This document shows, in pieces, positions 1 through 5,318 of a stretch of DNA of 11,707 nucleotides. Below the pieces are notes generated by a model. The model was not told the origin of the DNA, made no database searches, and worked only from the letters and a program-made list of their open reading frames with translations. The position numbers and the translations under genes were made by a program. Position 1 is the stretch's first letter; the number at the start of each line of letters is the position of its first letter. Location: positions 1 through 11,707 of the forward strand of contig JBBTTY010000012.1 in assembly GCA_038063975.1 (NCBI GenBank), read 5' to 3'. This DNA is from UBA6065 sp038063975 (GTDB lineage: Bacteria; Patescibacteriota; Minisyncoccia; Phycocordibacterales; UBA6065).

Positions 1-152
1 TTTCCCATATATACCAATTATATGAGTTGCATTTCAAACAAGAATTTTCACTGAAATAAGGCTTATTTTGCTCTTTGAAAAGGAACGCATAAATTCTACA
101 CATTCCGTGTGGGAGCGATCTTCGATTTGAGTAATTTTTGTCTAACTTGCCC

Positions 153-323
153 ATGAAAAAATTCGTCATCGCAGGACTGGCGATCATCGCCATGTTCTGC
201 CTCGCAGAATTGTATTATCGCAGTCGTGATCAGGGTCCCAAAACCCCGATTCCGACCAGCAGTCAATCAGAAATTACGGTCAATACAACTGCGACCGTAA
301 ATTTCGCCAAAAAATCACATTAA
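153..323 (+). CDS. Small single-pass membrane or exported protein, function unknown
   Basis: This 56-residue protein begins MKKFVIAGLAIIAMFCLAELYY. The short basic N-terminus followed by about 17 hydrophobic residues fits a membrane anchor or an uncleaved signal. The rest (about residues 24-56) is polar and rich in Ser, Thr, Pro and Asn, as expected for an exported tail. I chose the ATG because it puts two lysines directly before the hydrophobic segment. An in-frame TTG at 138 would add five residues (MSNLP). The Cys at residue 15 lies inside the hydrophobic stretch, but the residues before it (AMF) are not a good lipobox, so a lipoprotein is possible but unsupported. The gene lies 39 nt upstream of a larger exported-protein gene on the same strand, in similar GC-richer DNA, so the two may be co-transcribed. 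I do not recognise the family. Confidence 0.5.
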   Translation: MKKFVIAGLAIIAMFCLAELYYRSRDQGPKTPIPTSSQSEITVNTTATVNFAKKSH

Positions 324-353
324 GTCAACCACAAGTTAGATCAACAAAAAAAT

Positions 354-359
354 AGGAGA
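354..359 (+). promoter_or_regulatory. Shine-Dalgarno site AGGAGA before the 363 gene
   Basis: AGGAGA lies 3 nt before the ATG at 363 and decides that start. It is notable because almost no other gene here, including the ribosomal protein genes, has a recognisable Shine-Dalgarno sequence. Confidence 0.7.
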
Positions 360-362
360 ATT

Positions 363-1457
363 ATGAAAAAGTTCTTTGGTTTTGTCGTTATCATCGTCGG
401 GGTTTTGTCCGTGCGAGTGATCGCTCAGACGCCCCCGGCCGTTTCGCCTGTTTCGGTTACTTCGAAAAAGGCTGTTCCGACACCCTCGGTTGAGGTTATT
501 AGAAAATCGTCTCAACCGACGAGTTCGCTTCCATCGCAGATTGCCGCCCTCGCCGATGAGGCCGAGCTCGCTTCCTATGCCCTCAGAACGGCACGCGAAG
601 TCGAGATTAGTTTGTACTCGTCGGCATTGATCGGCAACCGGCCGAACAAGAATATCAAGCTAAACGGTCCGGTGACCCTTCCGATGATTCAGGAGGCTGT
701 CACGGCGGCGAACCTCTCCATCAGACTCTCGGGTCTGGAGGAGATTTGGTATCATGTCAACGTACACGATACCAATTGGACGGTTCCGCTTTGGGGAAGT
801 CAGGTGAAAAAGCCTGTGATTGGGAAAGCCGGTGGTTATCAAGCCGACTTTGCCATCGAGTTGCAACTCAATTCCTTCGTCCAAATTCTCTGGAGCGGAG
901 TCAGACAGGTTAAACTTACGTCGTTCGATAATCAGGGTAAGATCAAGGATTGGTGGTATCTTGATGTTTACAATGACGGCTTCTCATTCCCATCAGATGC
1001 GGCCGGCAAAGTTCTCATGGAAGTTACCGAAGTCACTCCCCAGGGTGACAAAACCACTTCCTACGATCTGCGCAAAGCGGCACCCGTCAAGGAAGAAACA
1101 ATGACGACGATAGTCACGGTTACAGCCAGGAACATCGTGTCAATTACGGACAAGAGTGTCCTCAATCTGATTCCCGAGACGAGAGCGGGGGTCGGAGATA
1201 ATGTGCTGGGTGAGATCATTCTCACAAAGCAGACAGATGTGTCAATCGCCGCTCAGACCATTGAGGGTGGAAAAGCCACAGCCTTCAAGTACATGGAGAT
1301 AGGGACGGATACCACATGGCGCGAATCTGTCAATGCGTCAAATGGAATTATCTTCCTGAAGCTCAATCCGGGGAAGTGGCACATCGTGCCAATCTTCCCA
1401 CCGGAAGTTCTCCGTTCACCGGATTATCAGTATTACGGTGGTGGCGGTAAGGGTTAA
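363..1457 (+). CDS. Secreted protein of unknown function
   Basis: The 364-residue protein starts with a typical Sec signal peptide: MKK, then a hydrophobic stretch (residues 4-20) ending VIAQT, with likely cleavage after Ala21. A Pro/Ser/Thr/Val-rich linker (about 22-58) follows, then a mixed helix/strand region. The middle (about 130-225) is rich in Trp and aromatic residues in beta-like stretches (for example KDWWYLDVYNDGF), and the C-terminal part (about 240-350) also looks beta-rich. The protein ends YYGGGGKG. There is no transmembrane anchor, LPXTG motif or recognisable catalytic motif. The start is fixed by AGGAGA three bases upstream. A strong intrinsic terminator follows at 1495-1530, closing the unit. 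Codon choice is visibly more GC-rich than in the AbiE or ribosomal genes to the right, which may mean different ancestry. I do not recognise the family. An extracellular or envelope location is the only supported inference. Confidence 0.75.
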   Translation: MKKFFGFVVIIVGVLSVRVIAQTPPAVSPVSVTSKKAVPTPSVEVIRKSSQPTSSLPSQIAALADEAELASYALRTAREVEISLYSSALIGNRPNKNIKLNGPVTLPMIQEAVTAANLSIRLSGLEEIWYHVNVHDTNWTVPLWGSQVKKPVIGKAGGYQADFAIELQLNSFVQILWSGVRQVKLTSFDNQGKIKDWWYLDVYNDGFSFPSDAAGKVLMEVTEVTPQGDKTTSYDLRKAAPVKEETMTTIVTVTARNIVSITDKSVLNLIPETRAGVGDNVLGEIILTKQTDVSIAAQTIEGGKATAFKYMEIGTDTTWRESVNASNGIIFLKLNPGKWHIVPIFPPEVLRSPDYQYYGGGGKG

Positions 1458-1494
1458 GCGTTCTTTGTCAGTTTGCTCTTTGTTAGTTTCAAAG

Positions 1495-1530
1495 GTCGCG
1501 TATTCGTTTCAAACGGTACGCGACTTTTTT
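1495..1530 (+). terminator. Rho-independent terminator after the secreted-protein gene
   Basis: GTCGCGTA (1495-1502) pairs perfectly with TACGCGAC (1517-1524) and is followed by six Ts (1525-1530). The 14-nt loop contains a further small self-complementary stretch (CGTTT/AAACG). It lies 38 nt after the stop codon at 1457. Confidence 0.9.
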
Positions 1531-1542
1531 CTTGCCATTTTT

Positions 1543-1551
1543 TGGTATAAT
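1543..1551 (+). promoter_or_regulatory. Extended -10 promoter element TGGTATAAT
   Basis: TGG plus a consensus TATAAT forms an extended -10 element. No convincing -35 lies 16-18 bp upstream, where there is only the T-tract of the terminator. Transcription would start near 1558, at the GTG of the short reading frame at 1559, giving a nearly leaderless message. Confidence 0.45.
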
Positions 1552-1558
1552 TTATTTT

Positions 1559-1627
1559 GTGAAAAAGAAATCTCGAAAATTTGAAGTCAGATTTTTGTCA
1601 ATTGGTTTTGTTCTCTTGCTAGTTTAG
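1559..1627 (+). pseudogene. Possible truncated gene: signal-peptide stub
   Basis: A GTG-initiated frame of 22 codons encodes a basic start (KKKSRKFEVR) and then a hydrophobic run (FLSIGFVLLLV) before TAG. This looks like the first part of a signal peptide or membrane segment with nothing after it. It sits directly behind an extended -10 element, and its stop lies 4 bp before the -35 box of the AbiE promoter. One reading is that the AbiE cassette cut off an exported-protein gene just after its signal sequence. It could also be a genuine tiny membrane peptide or a chance frame. The evidence is composition and position only. Confidence 0.3.
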
Positions 1628-1631
1628 AACC

Positions 1632-1660
1632 TTGTATTTATTCGGGCTACATCATATAAT
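1632..1660 (+). promoter_or_regulatory. Promoter of the abiE operon
   Basis: A -35 box TTGTAT (1632-1637) and a perfect -10 TATAAT (1655-1660) are separated by exactly 17 bp. The predicted start of transcription is about 1667, just before the palindromic operator and about 47 nt before the abiEi ATG. Confidence 0.75.
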
Positions 1661-1670
1661 TTCAACCAAA

Positions 1671-1690
1671 GGTACCCATATTTGGGTACC
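1671..1690. promoter_or_regulatory. Palindromic operator GGTACCCA-N4-TGGGTACC
   Basis: Two perfect 8-bp arms, GGTACCCA and TGGGTACC, flank a 4-bp TATT centre immediately downstream of the predicted transcription start. AbiEi antitoxins are known to repress their own operon by binding inverted repeats in the promoter region through an N-terminal winged helix. This site is placed to do so by blocking initiation or early elongation. Confidence 0.7.
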
Positions 1691-1713
1691 AATATGACAC
1701 AAAGCATCAATTT

Positions 1714-2298
1714 ATGGAAAAAGACTACATTTTAGACTTAATGAGATCGAATAAAACTGTCTTTACTTTCAAAGATGTGCTTTTACTATGGGGAGAATCT
1801 GACGTGAATTTCGTTAAAAAAAAGATTAATCGTTATGTTAAAGCAGGCAAACTGAACCCAATACGTAGAGGTATTTATTCAAAAGATAAAAACTATGATA
1901 AATACGAGCTGGCTACAAAAATATACACTCCATCATATATTAGCATGGAGACCGTTTTAGGTGCTGCTGGAATTACTTTTCAACTGTACGGTCAGATTTT
2001 TGTTGTGTCATATACCACCAAAGAAATTGAATGCGATGGACAGAAATATTCTTATAAAAAAATTAAAGACACCATTCTCACCAATCAGATTGGTGTAGAG
2101 TCAAGAGAGAACTACAGTATTGCTTTACCAGAAAGAGCATTTTTGGATGTTATATATTTCAATAAAAATTATCATTTTGATAATTTATCAGTCTTGAATT
2201 GGGAAAAAGTGTACGAGATTTTGCCTATTTATGGTGGCAATAAACGAATGGCTAAAATGGTAAAAATGTACCACGAGGCGGACAAGAAAGATTTATAA
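1714..2298 (+). CDS. abiEi: AbiEi-family antitoxin and transcriptional autorepressor
   Basis: This 194-residue protein is the antitoxin half of a type IV (AbiE) toxin-antitoxin module. The N-terminal ~60 residues read as a winged helix: a helix-rich segment (LDLMRSNKTVFTFKDVLLLW), a recognition region with many Lys/Arg (KKKINRYVKAGK) and the wing-like RRGIYSK. The segment PSYISMETVLGAAGI (about 70-85) and the later IALPERAFLDVIYF (about 137-150) match the C-terminal half of AbiEi-like proteins. It precedes the nucleotidyltransferase toxin gene by 7 bp, the canonical antitoxin-first order. The start is the first in-frame ATG after the operator and has no Shine-Dalgarno. In studied AbiE systems, AbiEi does not bind AbiEii stably but counters its effect and represses the promoter; the 20-bp palindrome at 1671 fits that role. 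Confidence 0.85.
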   Translation: MEKDYILDLMRSNKTVFTFKDVLLLWGESDVNFVKKKINRYVKAGKLNPIRRGIYSKDKNYDKYELATKIYTPSYISMETVLGAAGITFQLYGQIFVVSYTTKEIECDGQKYSYKKIKDTILTNQIGVESRENYSIALPERAFLDVIYFNKNYHFDNLSVLNWEKVYEILPIYGGNKRMAKMVKMYHEADKKDL

Positions 2299-2305
2299 TA
2301 ATTAT

Positions 2306-3010
2306 ATGGCCATTGATACAGCAAAACATAAAAATATTCTCATAAAAATCCTGAAAGATATCTATACTGATTCCACTATCAGTACAATTTTAGGATTCAA
2401 GGGTGGTACAGCCGCTACACTTTTCTACAATCTCGATCGTTTTTCGGTAGACCTGGATTTTGATTTGCTTGACGCCGAAAAAGAGGATTATGTATTTGAA
2501 CATGTCAAAATAATTCTTGAAAAATACGGTACATTAAAAGAGGTACGCAAAAAAAGATTCAATTTTCTTTACATTTTATCTTATGATGATAAAGATATTA
2601 ATGCTCAAAACGTCAAGGTGGAAATCAATCGCCGTGAGTTCGGTTCAAAATATACAGTGAAATCATTTCTCGGTATTTCTATGCAAATAATGGTCAAAGA
2701 AGATATGCTTGCTCATAAGCTTTTTGCCATGTATGAACGGATAGGTAGAACTAACCGTGATATTTTTGATGTACAGTTTTTCCTCTCTCATGACTGGCCT
2801 GTTAATAAGAAAATTATTAAGGAACGTATAGGAGTTTCGTATGCAGATTTTTTGAAAAAATGTATAGATGTGATGGAAAAATTTGATGACAACAACGTTC
2901 TATCCGGCATGGGTGAACTACTCACCGAAAAACAGAAAGCATGGGCAAAGGCAAAACTTAAGTCAGAGGCGTTGTTTTCGCTCAAGTTAGCTTTGGAAAA
3001 GGAAAAGTAA
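2306..3010 (+). CDS. abiEii: AbiEii-family nucleotidyltransferase toxin
   Basis: This 234-residue protein carries the motifs of the AbiEii (DUF1814-type) nucleotidyltransferases. Motif I is FKGGTAATLF (residues 31-40) followed by RFSVDLDFDL (45-54), giving the GG(T/S)...DxD signature with metal-binding D49 and D51. Further candidates are VKVEIN (103-108), the K-E-D-M-L-A-H-K helix (131-138) and RDIFDV (151-156). All expected acidic and lysine positions appear intact, so the toxin is probably active. AbiEii toxins use NTPs; the related MenT3 adds nucleotides to tRNA acceptor stems. The effect is bacteriostatic, and several AbiE systems give phage resistance by abortive infection. The gene follows abiEi by 7 bp and shares its promoter. 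Full length for the family. An AT-rich spacer and a dispersed repeat follow. Confidence 0.88.
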   Translation: MAIDTAKHKNILIKILKDIYTDSTISTILGFKGGTAATLFYNLDRFSVDLDFDLLDAEKEDYVFEHVKIILEKYGTLKEVRKKRFNFLYILSYDDKDINAQNVKVEINRREFGSKYTVKSFLGISMQIMVKEDMLAHKLFAMYERIGRTNRDIFDVQFFLSHDWPVNKKIIKERIGVSYADFLKKCIDVMEKFDDNNVLSGMGELLTEKQKAWAKAKLKSEALFSLKLALEKEK

Positions 3011-3026
3011 ATCTCGATTTGTAGTT

Positions 3027-3105
3027 GTGCATAACTTTCCTTGCATAGAACGCTGGGGGGGGTAAACTGGCATAGTGAGTTTCGGTCCTCGAAATCTCGC
3101 CCAAA
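3027..3105 (+). repeat. Dispersed ~80-nt repeat with G8 tract, copy 1
   Basis: This segment recurs at 11628-11707 with five substitutions and one indel in the G tract (8 versus 9 Gs), about 93% identity by hand alignment. Landmarks in order: GTGCATAACTTTCCTTGCATAGAA, given as blocks GTGCATAACTTTCC (3027-3040) and TTGCATAGAA (3041-3050); the G tract (3055-3062); TAAACTGGCATAGTGAG; a hairpin TTTCG-GTCCT-CGAAA; then CGCCCAAA. It contains no reading frame. It begins 17 nt after the abiEii stop and ends 68 nt before the surface-protein gene. It runs straight into a terminator-like hairpin, so copy 1 may be the body of a small RNA or a leader. Confidence 0.85.
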
Positions 3106-3131
3106 CCGCTCGACCGTTTTGGGCGTGTTTT
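3098..3131 (+). terminator. Terminator-like hairpin ending the repeat
   Basis: CGCCCAAA (3098-3105) pairs perfectly with TTTGGGCG (3118-3125). The 12-nt loop can add two inner G-C pairs (3107-3108 with 3115-3116). The sequence after it, TGTTTTATT, is U-rich. The left arm is the last 8 nt of the dispersed repeat. It could terminate abiE transcription, end a small RNA, or act as an attenuator 42-47 nt upstream of the gene at 3173. Confidence 0.65.
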
Positions 3132-3172
3132 ATTAAAAGTCAATTAATAGTAATAGGAAAAATTATAAAAAA

Positions 3173-5176
3173 ATGTCAAAGAAAATCACACTTGGTTTTA
3201 TCTCCATAATGCTTCTCGTCGGCTTGTTTGGATTTGGTGTTATTCAACACGCATCCGCACAAGGCATCAGTTTTTCTCTCGCCCAGCTTGTCGAGTTACT
3301 TATCAGACTAGAAGTGATTGCTCCTGACAAAATAGAAGTCGCTAGAGCTTTTGTAGCGAGTCAAAATACTACGCCAGCAAATACTACAACCCAGACAACT
3401 ACCGCTACTCGTCGTCCTCTCGCTTGTGGATCTAAGGGTGATCTAGATGGTAATGGAATTATCACACGTGCGGATTACAATTTATTAGCTGAAGTAGTTG
3501 TTGGTAACAGGAGTTCTACTCTAGCTATAGCTGACATCAACGGGAGTGGTAATATTGATGCGGCAGACTATGTAGCACTAGATAGATATATAAAAGGGCT
3601 CGATACCACATTTACGGGTTGTTCTGCTACAACCGTTGTTGTGCCTATCACACCAACAACAAACATACCTATTACCGCCACATGTACCGGTACCGGTTCA
3701 CAACTTTCTGCTATATGGCGAGCCTCTGCTTCAGGGGGTATGGCACCATATAGTTATAATTGGGATATTTATAATAGTCCTACTTCGCATTATTCGACCA
3801 ATACATCATCAAGTGAATATGCCTCAACATATTCTTCGTCAGGTTCAAAACAATCGCTTTTGCGAGTTTCTGATGCTCTAGGAAGATCTGTTTCAGTGAG
3901 CTGTTCGGCAAATGTCTTGGCGGCTTCAACAGCCACACAACAAACGACTGCCACAACACAACTAACACCCGCTATCACATACAGTAGCGTTTCATCGATT
4001 GTGGCAGGCGAAGTGGTAACGGTATACGGCAATAATTTTCCAATGAATGCAGATATTGTCATGGACGGCAGAACGACCATAAACACGAATTCCAACTCGA
4101 GTAACGCTGTTGCGTTCGCCGTGCCGTCGAATACTTCCGCCGGAGTCCATACGATCCAAGTCGGCCGTGCATCCAGTAACACTATTTATGATCAGAATGC
4201 AGGCTCACTTAGCAATGTTGTTTATCTTACTGTTACTACTCCAATAAATTTAGCTCCAACTAGACAAACCTGCGGTGGAATCGAGCCAGTATCCAACGGT
4301 TATGTTCAAAAAGGTTTTAGTTATTATTCATCAGGTTATAGTCCTTCTACATGGACTTCTATTACAACTGGAGCTCCAAATGCTTGTCAATATACTTGTG
4401 TAAATGGTGGGACAGACAATGGAAACGGATGTTCAGCTCCTGTTGTAACTCTCACAAATGATATTAGTTATGATTATATTCCAGCAAGTGTTGTGGCTGG
4501 GCAGGTTATTAATATTAGGGTGACAAATCGTGGCACAAAAACATGGGGAAGTTCTCATGATGTAGCTCTATCAAATAGTAATCTCACTTCAAATCTACAA
4601 ATGGTAAATTTGGGAACAACACCCCCAAACACTCCAGTTAATGTAGTATTTACAGCTCCAACTACAGCAGGAACTTATGTCATAAGAGCTGTGGAACAAA
4701 ATTTCGGATGGTTTGGAAATAATCAGACAATTACAGTCACAGCAGCACAGGCAGTAGCACAGCCCATATCGGCGTATCTCAATATAAGTTCATCTTGTTT
4801 AGTTCCTGGAACGAACGTGACAGCTACGGCTGTCGTATCGGGTGATGGTATTACTTCAAAAATTCTCGAAAAAGATACAAATTCTGATACAGTTTATGGA
4901 CAGGTTGCCAATTGGGGTAGTGGACCAGGTATTCATTCGTTTACAACATCTGAAAGCTCAACTTATAGCGGTAGACTAGATCTCAAATTGAGTGTTAACG
5001 GAATAGTGAGAGATAGTAAAAGTATCATGGTTTCTAGTCAATGTGCTGCTAGTGTTCCGGCAATAGAAGAAGAGCCGGCTCCAGAAGAACAGTCAAATAG
5101 TGCTGCAAATAGCAATTTCGGCAATGTTCTCATAGGCTACGATTCGATTATGAAGTTGCTTCAAATTTTGAGGTAG
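3173..5176 (+). CDS. Secreted multidomain surface protein with dockerin and Ig-like domains
   Basis: The 667-residue protein has a classic signal peptide (MSKK, hydrophobic 6-24, ending HASAQG; cleavage after Ala29). Next come an amphipathic segment LVELLIRLEVIAPDK (39-53), a Thr/Gln-rich linker, and a type I dockerin-like pair of calcium loops at 90-101 (DLDGNGIITRAD) and 121-132 (DINGSGNIDAAD), with Cys85 and Cys150 flanking. Then come a PKD/Ig-like domain (about 165-248, Cys171 and Cys243), an IPT/TIG-like domain (about 266-355, with AGEVVTVYGNNF), a Cys-rich patch (367-420) and an NBR1-type Ig-like domain (about 430-525, with VTNRGTKTW). A last Cys-bearing beta domain (533-635) and an acidic Glu/Pro linker follow. 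The end, FGNVLIGYDSIMKLLQILR, is hydrophobic, with no LPXTG motif. It is probably a surface adhesin or scaffold. No cohesin partner is encoded here. The start has only a weak upstream GG. Part of the TIG region (about 4060-4180) is locally more GC-rich. Confidence 0.85.
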   Translation: MSKKITLGFISIMLLVGLFGFGVIQHASAQGISFSLAQLVELLIRLEVIAPDKIEVARAFVASQNTTPANTTTQTTTATRRPLACGSKGDLDGNGIITRADYNLLAEVVVGNRSSTLAIADINGSGNIDAADYVALDRYIKGLDTTFTGCSATTVVVPITPTTNIPITATCTGTGSQLSAIWRASASGGMAPYSYNWDIYNSPTSHYSTNTSSSEYASTYSSSGSKQSLLRVSDALGRSVSVSCSANVLAASTATQQTTATTQLTPAITYSSVSSIVAGEVVTVYGNNFPMNADIVMDGRTTINTNSNSSNAVAFAVPSNTSAGVHTIQVGRASSNTIYDQNAGSLSNVVYLTVTTPINLAPTRQTCGGIEPVSNGYVQKGFSYYSSGYSPSTWTSITTGAPNACQYTCVNGGTDNGNGCSAPVVTLTNDISYDYIPASVVAGQVINIRVTNRGTKTWGSSHDVALSNSNLTSNLQMVNLGTTPPNTPVNVVFTAPTTAGTYVIRAVEQNFGWFGNNQTITVTAAQAVAQPISAYLNISSSCLVPGTNVTATAVVSGDGITSKILEKDTNSDTVYGQVANWGSGPGIHSFTTSESSTYSGRLDLKLSVNGIVRDSKSIMVSSQCAASVPAIEEEPAPEEQSNSAANSNFGNVLIGYDSIMKLLQILR

Positions 5177-5199
5177 AAATTGTCCATAACGAAAATTTA

Positions 5200-5227
5200 T
5201 TGACTTTGCTTGACTGTTTGCTATTAT
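5200..5227 (+). promoter_or_regulatory. Candidate tuf promoter P1
   Basis: TTGACT (5200-5205) and TATTAT (5222-5227) are separated by 16 bp, a good sigma-70-type pair. Transcription would start near 5234, inside the hairpin at 5228-5249, about 85 nt upstream of the tuf ATG. Confidence 0.5.
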
Positions 5228-5254
5228 GTGCAATACGCATTTTGCGCACTTTTT
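5228..5254 (+). terminator. Hairpin with T5 tract upstream of tuf
   Basis: GTGC (5228-5231) pairs with GCAC (5246-5249), and the inner GC pairs extend the stem past a bulge. Five Ts follow (5250-5254). It may terminate the surface-protein gene, which ended 51 nt earlier. It overlaps the predicted start of P1, which makes it ambiguous whether it is a terminator or part of a tuf leader. Confidence 0.45.
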
Positions 5255-5282
5255 GGTTGGTTTAAAGTATTGTGGGTATAAT
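5253..5282 (+). promoter_or_regulatory. Candidate tuf promoter P2
   Basis: A perfect -10 TATAAT (5277-5282) has TTGGTT (5253-5258) 18 bp upstream. Transcription would begin near 5289, giving a leader of about 30 nt before the tuf ATG. It lies just after the hairpin, so it is well placed as the main promoter of the tuf-rpsJ unit. Confidence 0.5.
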
Positions 5283-5318
5283 CATTATTAATTATTCATT
5301 TTAATTTTTTCTTTATTT

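Noticed and set aside
101..114. CACA-TTCCG-TGTG mini-hairpin as a terminator or regulatory stem
   Set aside because: It has only four base pairs, no T tract, and no promoter to relate it to.
3024..3131. Dispersed repeat as a CRISPR or type III toxin-antitoxin RNA repeat array
   Set aside because: Only one unit occurs at each site, with no tandem repeats or spacers and no cas or ToxN-like gene. The adjacent AbiE toxin is a protein-antitoxin system.
3790..4182. 130-codon minus-strand frame inside the surface-protein gene
   Set aside because: It lies antisense to a clear multidomain protein, has no recognisable motif, and follows from the codon pattern of the real gene.
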